DNA of 64,000 bases from Pseudomonas sp. AL03 (GCF_029960815.1 NZ_JASBRE010000001.1:62001-126000), one strand, 5' to 3'. Shown: positions 1 through 9,246, numbered from the stretch's first letter. Translations and numbers: made by a program. The notes: a model not told the origin generated them from the sequence alone.

Positions 1-2
1 GT

Positions 3-254
3 ACGACGGTAGATATTATTTTCAAACAGGGCAATGGGCCTTGGACTCTTGGAAACGCTGGTGGCTCGCCTGTTGCTAGTGATGGCACTGTCATTCAGTC
101 TTACGCTCCAGTCGGTACATTGATTCCAGGGGCATACACAGATATTGCGGGAACACTCCGCGTCGGCGCGACAATTGCGCCAACCAGTACACTCGATCTG
201 TCCACCGCGATTACCCTTGATGGCTTATCTACTATGACAGTTCGCTATCTCTAA
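3..254 (+). CDS. Fimbrial major subunit, C-terminal end (probable DUF1120 family), partial
   Basis: The window opens inside this gene; 83 residues and the stop are visible. The tail is rich in Thr, Ser, Gly and Ala and ends in a beta strand (TSTLDLSTAITLDGLSTM, then VRYL), the type of C-terminus seen in Pseudomonas DUF1120 pilins and related chaperone-usher subunits that close the Ig fold with a C-terminal strand. A strong terminator follows 14 bases after the stop. A periplasmic chaperone, usher and small pilin lie just downstream, so this is probably the main structural subunit of the fimbria. The terminator would let it be made in excess over the assembly proteins. The family assignment is from memory of the C-terminal pattern; a spore-coat-U or other pilin family is possible. 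Confidence 0.6.
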   Translation, partial: TTVDIIFKQGNGPWTLGNAGGSPVASDGTVIQSYAPVGTLIPGAYTDIAGTLRVGATIAPTSTLDLSTAITLDGLSTMTVRYL

Positions 255-267
255 GCAAACTTAGATT

Positions 268-298
268 GCGCCCGCTGCTTTTGCGGGCGCATTTTTTA
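268..298 (+). terminator. Intrinsic terminator after the pilin gene
   Basis: An 8-bp perfect stem (GCGCCCGC / GCGGGCGC, loop tgctttt) is followed by ATTTTTTAT. It separates the pilin from the chaperone and probably gives partial termination. The longest possible ORF for the chaperone would begin inside this hairpin, which argues for a later start. Confidence 0.85.
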
Positions 299-403
299 TC
301 TTCTGGTTTTTCGCCATATGATTCGTATGCGGTGTATGTCCGATTTATGAGTGTCGTCGGATTTTTTAGGGGTGATAGTATATTAAATCGTAGAGGTGTT
401 TGC

Positions 404-1117
404 GTGTTTAAAACTGAAAGTACTTTTGTCATTTGTTTGTCGTTTGTCGTGGCTTTGACCCTCTCTGGCGTGTCGCAAGCAGCAGGCATGATTCCGGAAA
501 CTTCCGTTGTATTGATTAACGTCGCAGACGGCGAGGGCACCATTACAGTGACCAACTCTGACAGCCAGGTGGCCTTGTTGTATACATCACTGGAAAATCT
601 GCCGGAAGATGTAGAAAGTCTGGTTATCGCGACGCCACCTGTTGCCCGGGTGGAAGCCGGCGAGAAGCAATTGGTACGATTTATCGTCCAATCGGAAAAA
701 CCCATCACCACTCAACGTTTGAAACGAGTGAATTTCGAAGGGATTCCGCAGAAAGACCCGAATGCGCCACCGCAGATCGGCGTCACCGTGCGCCAGAACC
801 TGCCGGTGTTGATTACCCCCGGAGATTTACCCCTTAAAAACGATCCCTGGACGTTGCTCCGGTGGTCGGTCAGCGGCACAACTCTGACGGTCACCAACGA
901 CAGTCGTTATGTGGTGCGCATGAATCAGCAAGTCAACGTGATGCCGGCGAAAATTCCGCTGACGTTGCCGCGCACCTACATCTTGCCAGGCATGACTGAT
1001 CATTTTGAATTGCCAGGTGGCACTCACTTGGCGGCGGATGCGACCGTGCAGATATTCCCGGCCACCACGTACGGCTATGCCTCCAAACCTTTCGACGCAC
1101 CATTGACCCAGCAGTGA
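404..1117 (+). CDS. Periplasmic fimbrial chaperone (PapD-like)
   Basis: Predicted 237-residue secreted chaperone that would hold pilin subunits by donor-strand complementation and deliver them to the usher. I place the start at the GTG at 404. It has an AGAGG ribosome site 7 bases upstream and gives a clean signal peptide (hydrophobic run FVICLSFVVALTLSG, cleavage near SQAA). The longer frame from 266 would start inside the upstream terminator. The mature part has two Ig-like halves: an N-terminal domain with alternating hydrophobic strands (residues about 30-140, including LVRFIV) and a C-terminal domain from about 145. Its sequence is distant from PapD and FimC, closer to the divergent fimbria/pilus chaperone family of Pseudomonas. 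The usher follows after 19 bases. Confidence 0.8.
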   Translation: MFKTESTFVICLSFVVALTLSGVSQAAGMIPETSVVLINVADGEGTITVTNSDSQVALLYTSLENLPEDVESLVIATPPVARVEAGEKQLVRFIVQSEKPITTQRLKRVNFEGIPQKDPNAPPQIGVTVRQNLPVLITPGDLPLKNDPWTLLRWSVSGTTLTVTNDSRYVVRMNQQVNVMPAKIPLTLPRTYILPGMTDHFELPGGTHLAADATVQIFPATTYGYASKPFDAPLTQQ

Positions 1118-1136
1118 TTACGTCCCGACTTTTCTG

Positions 1137-3734
1137 ATGGTGCATTCCATGACTTACTTGCCTGCGACAGCGTATCCAGTACGAACGGCTGCGCGAAATA
1201 CCCTTGTTGCAGTTCCCGCCAACCCTTTCCATCCGTTTATAGTCATCATTGCCACCTTGATTGGCGGGGGCGCGTATGGCGCGAAGGCCTCGGCTGTTGG
1301 CGTTATGCCGGAGGCCAGCCCAGCGTCGAATGGCGCGCCTCAGGCTGCTACGTTTGACCTGGAGATGCTAAAAAGCCGAGGGCTTAATCCCAAAGTTGGC
1401 GAGTATTTCAGCAAGGCTCCACGCTTTTCTGCCAGAGATCGGCAAGTCGCGCTTCAGGTCAATGGTAGCAAGCGCGGTAGTGTGCAGGCACGTTTTGACG
1501 AAGATGGTCAGCTGTGTTTCACCAAGCAGTTGCTTGACCAAGCCAACTTGGTGGTTCCAGGTGACCGCTTCCTGATCGGCAACGAAGTCGGTTCCGATGA
1601 CGTCGCCTGCTACAATTTTCTTGCTGCCTTTCCACAAACAGAGATTGAGTTGCGGCCAAATAAGGAAGAAGTGTCACTGCTTGTAAGCTCCGATGCTTTG
1701 CGCCCGGTTAGTGAAGATCAGGGGATATATCAGACTGGTGGAACTGCGGGCTTGTTCAACTATGAAGTGTTGGGGCAGAACAGTCAGTTCTCCGGCGGTG
1801 AAAGCAATTATTACTCTACTAACACTGAAGTGGGTTTCAATGCCGGCGACTGGATTGTGCGCAGTCGTCAATCATTCAGCGTGGTGAACCACAAGCGTAA
1901 TTTTCAGTCTCTTTACACCTATGGACAAAAAACGTTTGTTCCTTTGCAGTCTACCTTACAGGCCGGTCAGATCAACATCCGTAACTCGGTTTTTCCGGGC
2001 GCCGCTATCACCGGTGCGCAGATGGTGCCGGACGCTGGTCTGCAAGGTAAGAGCATAGGCGGTGCTACTGTCGAAGGCATCGCCCAGAGCTCGGCGAGGG
2101 TAGAAGTTCGTCAGGCGGGCGCACTCATCCATACCTCTCTCGTTCCGGCTGGGCCGTTCAGCCTGCCCAATGTGCAACTACTTAATGGATTTACCGACCT
2201 TGACGTGCGTGTGATCGAAGCCAACGGCGAGCAACGTAGTTTCGCAGTCGCTGCGGCGTCGTTGGTGCAGGGCTCGCTAAGCGCGCCGGGTTATTCGGTA
2301 GCGGCAGGTAAAGTTCGCACGTTTGAAAATGACGATCAGCAGTCGCCGATGGTAGTGACCGGGTCAGGTGGTTGGTTGTTGAACCCCACAAATAAGCTTT
2401 CTACCGGTTTGATGGTCAGCAACAACGGTTATCAAGCAGCGGCGTGGACTCTGGATTCGAATCTTACCCCCAGCACCTTTGTCAGCTTTCGCAACACTGT
2501 GGCGAACGCCAGCGAGGAAGGTGTAAGAGGCACCCAGGCTAGCTTTAGCATCAGCACCAGCGTTACCAGAAATTTCAACGCCGGTTTCAACGTTACTCGT
2601 CAGACAAAAGGGTTTCGCGACCTTCTTGATACCACCCGCGTCAATACGCCCGGTTACTTCGAGACCATCAATCGAGATCAGTACGGCGTTAATATCGGCT
2701 GGAGCGATGAATGGCTGGGAAGCCTGACCGCTGGTTACTCAGCGGGTAATACTTTTGATGGCCGCGCCACGCGCCATGCAACGGCGTCATGGAACAAACC
2801 GTTTAAACATGCAACGGTCAGTCTGAATTTGGAACGTAACCTTGGGGGAACCGATAACTACGATAGTGATTTTGGTAGACGTAGCAATGCTGACGAAGGC
2901 ACTGCCATGTACCTTACCGTTAGCGTTCCCTTGGGTGGCAATCGTAGCGTTCGTGGGTATGCCAACAAGCGCAACGGTAACACCCGCTTCGGGACTACCT
3001 TCGATGACAACAGCGGGGACTTTGCCAAATATCGCCTGACCGCTGAACGGGATGTTCAGCGCAAGGAGCAGGACTTTTCCGGTAACGTGAACCTGTTACC
3101 GCGTTACGCGCAGGTTAACCTCGGCTATGCCCGCAACGGCCCTGACACCACGACCTACAGCGGTCAATTACGCGGTGGTGTGGCCGTGCATGGAGGTGGT
3201 GTGACGCTGTCGCCCTATCAATTGGCAGACACTTTTGGTGTAGCCAAAGTGGGTGATGTGGGTGGCGTGAAGTTGAACACGCCAAGTGGCCCAGTCTGGA
3301 CAGACCCTTGGGGCAACGCGGTAATCCCTCAGCTCAATGCTTACCAGAATACTCGCGTTGAAATCGAAACGAAGAGCCTGCCTCGTAACGTTGATATTCA
3401 GAATGGTTTCAAAGCTGTTAGCGCCGGTCGTGGCTCCGTTAACAAGCTGGACTTCCCTGTTATCAAATCCCGTCGGGCCTTACTGCAAATCAGCGGCTCG
3501 GACGGAAAGCCGATTGCCAAGGGTGCAGCTGTGCTAGACGGCAAGGGCAAGTTCGTCACCACCGTGGTGGATGACGGCAAGGTGTTTATCACCAATGGTC
3601 AACTGACCGACGCTCTCAGCATAAGCCAGGGCGAGGGCGAGGGCAAATCCTGCGCCATCCATTTTGAGCTCCCGGTTGATCCGGACTTGAATGTCTATTT
3701 CGAAACCGCCAAGGCCACTTGTACGGCCGGCTGA
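1137..3734 (+). CDS. Outer-membrane fimbrial usher
   Basis: 865-residue outer-membrane usher that would secrete and polymerise the pilins delivered by the upstream chaperone. An N-terminal leader with a hydrophobic stretch (about residues 30-45) precedes the periplasmic N-domain (FDLEMLKSRGLNPKVGEYF onward). A long series of amphipathic beta strands with alternating aromatic and Gly residues follows, as in the 24-strand usher barrel. The C-terminal part contains the plug/C-domain type strands (residues about 700-865). Two Cys in the last 30 residues (KSCAIHFEL, KATCTAG) may form the terminal disulphide seen in ushers. ATG 1137 and ATG 1149 are both possible starts; neither has a strong ribosome site. 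It is co-transcribed with its neighbours. Confidence 0.85.
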   Translation: MVHSMTYLPATAYPVRTAARNTLVAVPANPFHPFIVIIATLIGGGAYGAKASAVGVMPEASPASNGAPQAATFDLEMLKSRGLNPKVGEYFSKAPRFSARDRQVALQVNGSKRGSVQARFDEDGQLCFTKQLLDQANLVVPGDRFLIGNEVGSDDVACYNFLAAFPQTEIELRPNKEEVSLLVSSDALRPVSEDQGIYQTGGTAGLFNYEVLGQNSQFSGGESNYYSTNTEVGFNAGDWIVRSRQSFSVVNHKRNFQSLYTYGQKTFVPLQSTLQAGQINIRNSVFPGAAITGAQMVPDAGLQGKSIGGATVEGIAQSSARVEVRQAGALIHTSLVPAGPFSLPNVQLLNGFTDLDVRVIEANGEQRSFAVAAASLVQGSLSAPGYSVAAGKVRTFENDDQQSPMVVTGSGGWLLNPTNKLSTGLMVSNNGYQAAAWTLDSNLTPSTFVSFRNTVANASEEGVRGTQASFSISTSVTRNFNAGFNVTRQTKGFRDLLDTTRVNTPGYFETINRDQYGVNIGWSDEWLGSLTAGYSAGNTFDGRATRHATASWNKPFKHATVSLNLERNLGGTDNYDSDFGRRSNADEGTAMYLTVSVPLGGNRSVRGYANKRNGNTRFGTTFDDNSGDFAKYRLTAERDVQRKEQDFSGNVNLLPRYAQVNLGYARNGPDTTTYSGQLRGGVAVHGGGVTLSPYQLADTFGVAKVGDVGGVKLNTPSGPVWTDPWGNAVIPQLNAYQNTRVEIETKSLPRNVDIQNGFKAVSAGRGSVNKLDFPVIKSRRALLQISGSDGKPIAKGAAVLDGKGKFVTTVVDDGKVFITNGQLTDALSISQGEGEGKSCAIHFELPVDPDLNVYFETAKATCTAG

Positions 3735-3765
3735 TTGACGACCCGTCGCCGGGCCAGGAACCGAT

Positions 3766-4341
3766 ATGAAGTTTGAAATTCGTCATTTGAAATCAGTTGC
3801 TGTGGTGACCTGCTTGATTTACGGGTTGTTTCTGGCTGAGCAGACCTTCGCTGCGCAGGAATGCCACATTACCCTCAGCGACTCGAGCGTAGACTTCGGG
3901 CGGGTCATGCAACCAGGGTCGAATGATCCTGCCAGCGCCAACGCAATGCACGCACTGGGTAATCGAATCGTCAGTCTGAACGCTAGTTGTCCTCAGGCGG
4001 CAAAACTCCTGATCCAGTTACGGGGCGCCGGACAGGGTGAGCAATTTCGATTCGCGCAGCAGGGGCAGGTCAGTGTGATTCTCAGCAATGCCTCGCTCGA
4101 CGGGCGCAGCGTCAATCTGGCGAAAGTGCAGTCAATAGGTGCTCCGCCAAGTACTTCAGGTTCTTCGATTGAGGCAATGCCAGGTGACCGAGTCATACCG
4201 GTGAGCGGTGGACTGCCGGTAGAGGGTTCTACGTTATCAATGCAAATTGAGTTCAAGCCGCAAGTTCCCATGACCGAATTGCGCACCCGAGATGCCAAGA
4301 CCTTAGAGGCGAATTTAACGTTTCAGATCAGTAGTTATTAA
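3766..4341 (+). CDS. Minor fimbrial subunit
   Basis: 191-residue secreted protein with a signal peptide (hydrophobic VAVVTCLIYGLFLAE, cleavage near TFAAQ). The mature part has the pilin layout: an early Cys (QECHITL), a second Cys about 50 residues later (NASCPQAAK) for the conserved disulphide, alternating beta strands, and a final strand (LEANLTFQISSY) ending in an aromatic residue, typical of subunits recognised by a PapD-type chaperone. It is the last gene of the cluster and differs from the first subunit, so it is probably a tip, adaptor or terminating pilin. An AGGA site lies upstream of ATG 3766. A perfect hairpin follows the stop. Confidence 0.7.
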   Translation: MKFEIRHLKSVAVVTCLIYGLFLAEQTFAAQECHITLSDSSVDFGRVMQPGSNDPASANAMHALGNRIVSLNASCPQAAKLLIQLRGAGQGEQFRFAQQGQVSVILSNASLDGRSVNLAKVQSIGAPPSTSGSSIEAMPGDRVIPVSGGLPVEGSTLSMQIEFKPQVPMTELRTRDAKTLEANLTFQISSY

Positions 4342-4343
4342 CC

Positions 4344-4365
4344 ACAGTGTCCTATATGACACTGT
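4344..4365 (+). terminator. Hairpin directly after the fimbrial operon
   Basis: Perfect 8-bp inverted repeat ACAGTGTC / GACACTGT, loop ctatat, two bases after the stop. No T-run follows, so it may stabilise the 3' end of the mRNA or act as a Rho-assisted end rather than an intrinsic terminator. The rest of the gap to the next gene (to 4497) shows no clear feature. Confidence 0.5.
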
Positions 4366-4497
4366 CCTTCCAACGATAGCCAACGCCCCACAACCAGCTG
4401 CTACTCACTCGTCGCAGTTCCACACTTCGGAAGACCTTCGCTTTAGCAATTATTGCGATGCGCTCTTCTATTTGCCGAATATAAGAAAGGACACCTT

Positions 4498-7305
4498 ATG
4501 TCTCGTATGCCGCGTTTCGCCCTGACATTGGCCGCGAGTGTGGTTTTGATTGCGCATGATCAACAACTTTTGAGCGCCGCCGACCTCGAATTCGATCAGC
4601 AGATTATTGATGTCGTCGGTGATAACCATCCGGGCATCAGTGTTCCAGGTAGCAACCTCACCGTGGCAATTACCGACAGCTCGGTAACTGCCGACGGCCA
4701 GTCAAGTCATGGCGTGCTCTTGTCCGGGGCCAATACAAGCATCTTTGTCAGAGGTTCAAGTATCGTGGCCCTCGGTGATGCGAGCCATGGCTTAAGCTTT
4801 GCGGGTTCAAACAACACGGGGGAGTTGGACGATACGCAGATCAGTACCCGGGGTGACAATTCGTTTGCCCTGAATCTTGTGCGAGGTGCACAGGTCCAGG
4901 CCGATGGGTTGACGCTCAACACCCGCGGGCGCTTTTCTTCGGCAATCAACGTGCTTGATGACAGCGCGATCAATGTCCGTAACAGCACGCTGCAGACTTC
5001 TGGCAATAACGCTCATGGCATCTATCTACTGGGTTCTAGCGACAGTCAGCGGGCGCTCGCCACGGTAGACGCTACGGTGATTCGTACCTCAGGTGACAAC
5101 GCCATCGGCGTTAACGTCAACCGCAATGCCACGGCGACTCTCAGCGGTACTCAGATCTTCACCACAGGGGCCAACGCCTTTGGTGTCTGGGTGCCGGATG
5201 ACGACAGCCAATTGGTCGCAAACAACCTGAGTATCGATACCCAGGGTGACGGAGCCATCGGGGTCTTTACCCAGCTGGGCGGCAACGCCAGCCTCAACGG
5301 CGGACAAGTACATACCAACGGCAATCTGGCCTACGCGTTGTACGCGGGCAATGAATCGGCCATCGATGGCCAGAACCTCTCGTTGCAGGTCGGCACCAAC
5401 AGTGTGGGTGCTTTTGCTTCCGACCGCTCGCAGATCACTCTGAACAATGTCGACCTGAGCAGCACAGAGACCGCTATTGGTCTGGCAGCGTATTCCGGCT
5501 CGACCATTGATGTGAGCAATAGCTCGGTGCAACTCACAGGTGTGAGCGCCAGGGTACTTCAAGCCAACAATGGCGGTACCTTGCGCCTGAGTAACGTAGC
5601 GGTCGATGCTGACGGTACGGACAGCATTGGCCTGCAATCGTTGGCCACTGCTGGCGTGAGCAACACCTTCGAGCTACAGAGCAGTTCGATCAGCGCCGCC
5701 AATGGCCGCGCCCTCAGCGTGCAGGGCGGGAGTGCGAGCATTGATTTCAGCGACTCACAGATCAGCGGGCAAACCCTGTTGGCGGTGGAAAAACGTTTGA
5801 TGGCCGACGGCTCGTTGGTCGATAGCGAGGATGTGCGGATCACTGCCACCCGGTCGCAGCTGGTGGGGGGTATCCGCGCGGATGCCCACAACGCCCAGCT
5901 TGAGTTGCGGGATCACTCCAGCTTCAAGGGCGACGCCCATGGCCTCAATAGCCTGACGCTGGGCCAAAGCCTCTGGCAGATGACGGACGATTCGCAAATC
6001 GGCCGCTTGCACTTGAATGAGGGTCAGGTGAGTTTTGTCGGCCATCCCTTCAGCACACTGACCATTGATGGCGACCTGACGGGTAACGGTTCATTCCTGA
6101 TGAACACTGACCTGGCGACCCTCCAGGGCAATCTGCTCAAGGTCGGTGGCCAGATTGAGGGTGAACATACGCTGGTGGTGGAAGACTCCGGTAGTGAGCC
6201 TGCCACGGCGAACGGGCAGTTGATGCTGGTGGACGGTAGCGGTGGTGCTGGGCGTTTTGGCTTGTATGGCGAGCATGTGGATGCGGGTGCCTTTCGTTAC
6301 ACCCTGGAACAGAAGGGCAACGACTGGTTCCTCGTAAACACTGCAGGAGTACCCATCGATCCGACTGATCCGATCACTCCTGCTCCTGGACATCTGTCCA
6401 ACGGTGCCAATGCGGCCATCGCTTCACAGACCGCAGCCGCGACCTTGTGGAGTGCGCAGATGAACACGCTGGTCAAACGCTTGGGCGAACTGCGTCTGGG
6501 CAAGGACGAGGGCGGCGTCTGGACCCGGGCTATCGGCAGTCGTTACAACCTTTCCGAGCATTCCAGCCGGGCCTTCAGCCAGAACAATACCGGGGTTGAG
6601 ATCGGCGCGGACAAGGCGATACCGCTGGCCAATGGCAAGGTCTATGTCGGTGGCATGGTGGGCACCGCCCAGTCTGATCTGAACTTTGGCGAAGGGGCGT
6701 CTGGCAAGATCGACAGCAAGATGGTGGGGGCCTACGCCACTTACCTGAACGATAACGGCGTGTACGTCGACAGCGTCGTCAAATACAGCCGTTTCGACCA
6801 GGACCTCAAGCTGCCGACCAACCTGGGTAATGCGGTCAAAGGTTCCTACGACACCGACGGCTATGGCATGAGTGTGGAAGTCGGCAAGCACATCGCGTTG
6901 AAGGATGGCTGGTTCGTCGAGCCACAAATCCAACTCAGCGCGACCCGTACCGCAGGTGCCCGATATACGGCCAGCAATGGCCTGCGTGTCGACTCGCAGG
7001 CGATGGACTCATTGCAAAGTCGCGTTGGCTCGCTCTTCGGTCGTAGTCTGGAGCTCGCCAATGGCATGAAAGCGCAGCCTTACGTCAAAGCGTCCTACAT
7101 CACGGAGCACGCCGGCGACAGCCATGTAACCGTGAACGGGAACAAGCTCAACTCCGAGCTGCCGGGTAGTCGGGCGGAGCTTGGTTTTGGTGGGATTTTG
7201 CAAGTCAGCGAGAAGAGTAAGGTTTCAATCGATGCCGAGTACGCCAAAGGCCATGACATCGAACAGCCATGGGGTGTGACGATCGGATATCGCTATCTGT
7301 GGTGA
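4498..7305 (+). CDS. Autotransporter with pertactin-like beta-helix passenger
   Basis: Predicted 935-residue type Va autotransporter. I choose ATG 4498 because AAGGA lies 7 bases upstream and the product then begins with a signal peptide (FALTLAASVVLIAHD). The passenger (about residues 30-620) is a series of short beta-helix repeats. A recurring phrase of the type T-x-G-(D/N)-N-(A/S)-x-G appears about every 40 residues (TRGDNSFAL, TSGNNAHGI, TSGDNAIGV, TTGANAFGV, TQGDGAIGV). After a linker rich in Pro, Asp and Thr (PIDPTDPITPAPGH), the last about 280 residues form the outer-membrane barrel, ending in the aromatic terminus YRYLW recognised by the BAM machinery. No catalytic motif is evident, so an adhesin or aggregation role is more likely than an enzyme. 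It stands alone between two hairpins. Confidence 0.88.
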   Translation: MSRMPRFALTLAASVVLIAHDQQLLSAADLEFDQQIIDVVGDNHPGISVPGSNLTVAITDSSVTADGQSSHGVLLSGANTSIFVRGSSIVALGDASHGLSFAGSNNTGELDDTQISTRGDNSFALNLVRGAQVQADGLTLNTRGRFSSAINVLDDSAINVRNSTLQTSGNNAHGIYLLGSSDSQRALATVDATVIRTSGDNAIGVNVNRNATATLSGTQIFTTGANAFGVWVPDDDSQLVANNLSIDTQGDGAIGVFTQLGGNASLNGGQVHTNGNLAYALYAGNESAIDGQNLSLQVGTNSVGAFASDRSQITLNNVDLSSTETAIGLAAYSGSTIDVSNSSVQLTGVSARVLQANNGGTLRLSNVAVDADGTDSIGLQSLATAGVSNTFELQSSSISAANGRALSVQGGSASIDFSDSQISGQTLLAVEKRLMADGSLVDSEDVRITATRSQLVGGIRADAHNAQLELRDHSSFKGDAHGLNSLTLGQSLWQMTDDSQIGRLHLNEGQVSFVGHPFSTLTIDGDLTGNGSFLMNTDLATLQGNLLKVGGQIEGEHTLVVEDSGSEPATANGQLMLVDGSGGAGRFGLYGEHVDAGAFRYTLEQKGNDWFLVNTAGVPIDPTDPITPAPGHLSNGANAAIASQTAAATLWSAQMNTLVKRLGELRLGKDEGGVWTRAIGSRYNLSEHSSRAFSQNNTGVEIGADKAIPLANGKVYVGGMVGTAQSDLNFGEGASGKIDSKMVGAYATYLNDNGVYVDSVVKYSRFDQDLKLPTNLGNAVKGSYDTDGYGMSVEVGKHIALKDGWFVEPQIQLSATRTAGARYTASNGLRVDSQAMDSLQSRVGSLFGRSLELANGMKAQPYVKASYITEHAGDSHVTVNGNKLNSELPGSRAELGFGGILQVSEKSKVSIDAEYAKGHDIEQPWGVTIGYRYLW

Positions 7306-7324
7306 GTACCGTGCTCCCTCTTTT

Positions 7325-7350
7325 GCCCAGCTTTTGCTGGGCTTTTTTTA
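7325..7350 (+). terminator. Intrinsic terminator after the autotransporter
   Basis: Stem GCCCAGC / GCTGGGC with loop TTTT, followed by seven T. Confidence 0.9.
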
Positions 7351-7481
7351 TCGATCATTTCTGCCACGGCTTCCAGCGGCATTCACTGGGAAATTTCTTA
7401 CAGCAACTGAGGACGTTGCCTCGGTTGTTTCATCGGACGGTGACGCAAGATGAGTGACAGCATTTCCCGAGGATTGGTCGA

Positions 7482-8690
7482 ATGTCTATTTCTTCTCTGC
7501 GTGTCATCGTCCTTGAGGACCATTCATTTCAGCGCTCGATTGCCGTCAGCATGTTGCAGCAATTGGGATGCAAAGAAGTATTCCAGGCTGCGGACGGCGC
7601 AGAGGCGCTGGCCGTTTTAGATGAGGTCGGCCCGGTAGACATTGCGCTCTGTGATTTGCGTATGGAGGGCATGGACGGCCTGGAGTTTCTGCAAGCTGTC
7701 GGCCATTCGGGGCTTGTAGGGTCGGTGATCATCAGCAGTTCTCTTTCAGTCGATCTACGCCGTACGGTGCGTCAGATTGTTTCCTTGTTAAATCTGGAAC
7801 TGCTCGGCGATGTCGGAAAGCCGCTGCACTATGAGTCGTTGGAGCAGTTGCTAAAAAAGCACGCCAGTGTGCCGTCTATCGGAACTGTTTCAGTGGATCC
7901 GATAACGTTTCCTGACGATGTTCAGGTTTGTCAGGCCTTTGCTGCCAATGAGTTCTGCGCTTTTTATCAACCGAAATTCAACCTGAAGACAGGTGAAGTC
8001 ACAGGCGTTGAGGTGCTGGCTCGCTGTCGACAACCCTCCGGCGAGGTCCTGTCCCCCGCTTTTTTTATACCGGCTCTGGAACGGTGCGGATTGATGGATG
8101 AACTACTTTTCCAGCAACTGCCTCGCGCCTTGGTATTGCAACAGCAACTGAAAAAACTCGGGCATGACCTCAACTTCGCCTTCAATCTGCAAGCTGCGCA
8201 ATTGTCCAATAGCTCTCTTGCGTCGCAGATCAGGTCGTTGTTAACCGAACATGGCGCACGCGGGTCGGGCCTGACGTTCGAGTTGGTTGAGAGTGGACTG
8301 CTGCAAGTGTCAGAAACGAGCCTGGAGTGTCTGTTTCGCTTACGGATGATGGGCTGCAACTTGTCCATCGACGACTTTGGTGCGGGCTTTTCCTCCCTTC
8401 AACGGTTGTGTCAGCTGCCCTTCAACGAAATCAAACTGGATGCCGAGTTTGTCCGAACTCTGATGCACGAGCCTCGATGCCGAGCCGTGGTCAGCAGCAC
8501 CTTGGCCTTGGGTGAAACTTTAGGGATGTCGGTAGTTATCGAAGGCATTGAGACCGATGAGCAACGACAGCAGTTGCTGAACTTGGGTTGTATCCAAGGG
8601 CAGGGTTTTTGGCGCGCCAAGCCCATGAGTGGCAACGATTTACTGCAATGGATGGAACAGGCTCAGGAGCCTCTGCAGGGTTTTGGGTAG
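7482..8690 (+). CDS. Response regulator with EAL domain, probable c-di-GMP phosphodiesterase
   Basis: 402 residues. The N-terminal receiver (about 1-125) keeps the acidic pair (LEDHS), the phospho-acceptor Asp (ALCDLRMEG) and a Lys (VGKPLH). The C-terminal EAL domain (about 150-395) keeps the residues needed for catalysis: the EVL motif (GVEVLAR), the Glu in FELVES, DDFGAG for metal binding, Lys and Asp in KLDAEF, the Glu in VIEGIET and QGQGF near the end. It should hydrolyse c-di-GMP under control of phosphorylation. The architecture is that of RocR and PvrR of P. aeruginosa, both linked to Cup fimbriae control. Its position next to a fimbrial cluster and an autotransporter suggests a role in adhesion and biofilm formation. 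No histidine kinase lies nearby. Confidence 0.88.
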   Translation: MSISSLRVIVLEDHSFQRSIAVSMLQQLGCKEVFQAADGAEALAVLDEVGPVDIALCDLRMEGMDGLEFLQAVGHSGLVGSVIISSSLSVDLRRTVRQIVSLLNLELLGDVGKPLHYESLEQLLKKHASVPSIGTVSVDPITFPDDVQVCQAFAANEFCAFYQPKFNLKTGEVTGVEVLARCRQPSGEVLSPAFFIPALERCGLMDELLFQQLPRALVLQQQLKKLGHDLNFAFNLQAAQLSNSSLASQIRSLLTEHGARGSGLTFELVESGLLQVSETSLECLFRLRMMGCNLSIDDFGAGFSSLQRLCQLPFNEIKLDAEFVRTLMHEPRCRAVVSSTLALGETLGMSVVIEGIETDEQRQQLLNLGCIQGQGFWRAKPMSGNDLLQWMEQAQEPLQGFG

Positions 8691-8742
8691 TCAGGCATCA
8701 GCTGTACTCACCTCCTTCCGATTAATGTTGATGGTTCATCAC

Positions 8743-9180
8743 ATGACTAATAAAGCCCTGCGAATATTGATTGCCGATGAGCGTCACGACCAGCTCTTGC
8801 GCATCGAAAAGTTGTTGAACCGTCTCGATTACTACCGAATCGCTCCGGTCCGTACTTTCGAGGAACTGTCGCTACTGACCAGCAGTACCTATGAACCGTT
8901 TGATTTGCTCATAGTGAACAGGGCCCTGGCGTCGTCCTATGGGATAGACATGGACAAGTTTTGTCGTGAGCGACGGCAGATTCTGCATGCGCTTATTTAT
9001 GAAAGTCCTACTGTGCCCCTGGCACTTTGTCTCGACTGCCTGGGGCGGATCATCTACGCATCACTGGCTGATGCTCCAAACGCCAGCGAGTTAAACATCT
9101 TGCTGAATATCATCGATCCGCCACCACGATGGGCCTGTTTGAAGACACTGCCATGGCTGTGTGAGGTCGTCCGGGCTTAA
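8743..9180 (+). CDS. Degenerate receiver-domain protein
   Basis: About 145 residues with the fold pattern of a CheY-like receiver: first strand and acidic pocket (LRILIADERHDQ), then a hydrophobic strand (FDLLIVNRALA). Where a receiver has its phospho-acceptor Asp this protein has Asn, so it probably does not accept phosphate. Similar stand-alone receivers occur in Pseudomonas next to EAL or sensor genes. It lies 52 bases after the EAL regulator on the same strand. In-frame ATGs at 8725, 8731 and 8743 are all possible; none has a good ribosome site. The last gives a start that fits the domain boundary. A role as a phosphorylation-independent partner of the upstream regulator is inference. Confidence 0.6.
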   Translation: MTNKALRILIADERHDQLLRIEKLLNRLDYYRIAPVRTFEELSLLTSSTYEPFDLLIVNRALASSYGIDMDKFCRERRQILHALIYESPTVPLALCLDCLGRIIYASLADAPNASELNILLNIIDPPPRWACLKTLPWLCEVVRA

Positions 9181-9226
9181 TCCATACAACGTTCGATTCG
9201 CTCTATGACGGTGCGTAAGGAGGCGT

Positions 9227-9246
9227 GCATTGCCAGCCGGCAATGC
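9227..9246. repeat. Short perfect hairpin
   Basis: GCATTGCC / GGCAATGC with a 4-base loop between the receiver-like gene and the lipoprotein gene. It lacks a T-run; it may end the upstream transcript or belong to the leader of the next operon. Confidence 0.5.

Noticed and set aside
266..403. N-terminal extension of the fimbrial chaperone
   Set aside because: It would begin inside the pilin terminator and lacks a ribosome site; GTG 404 gives a proper signal peptide and ribosome site.
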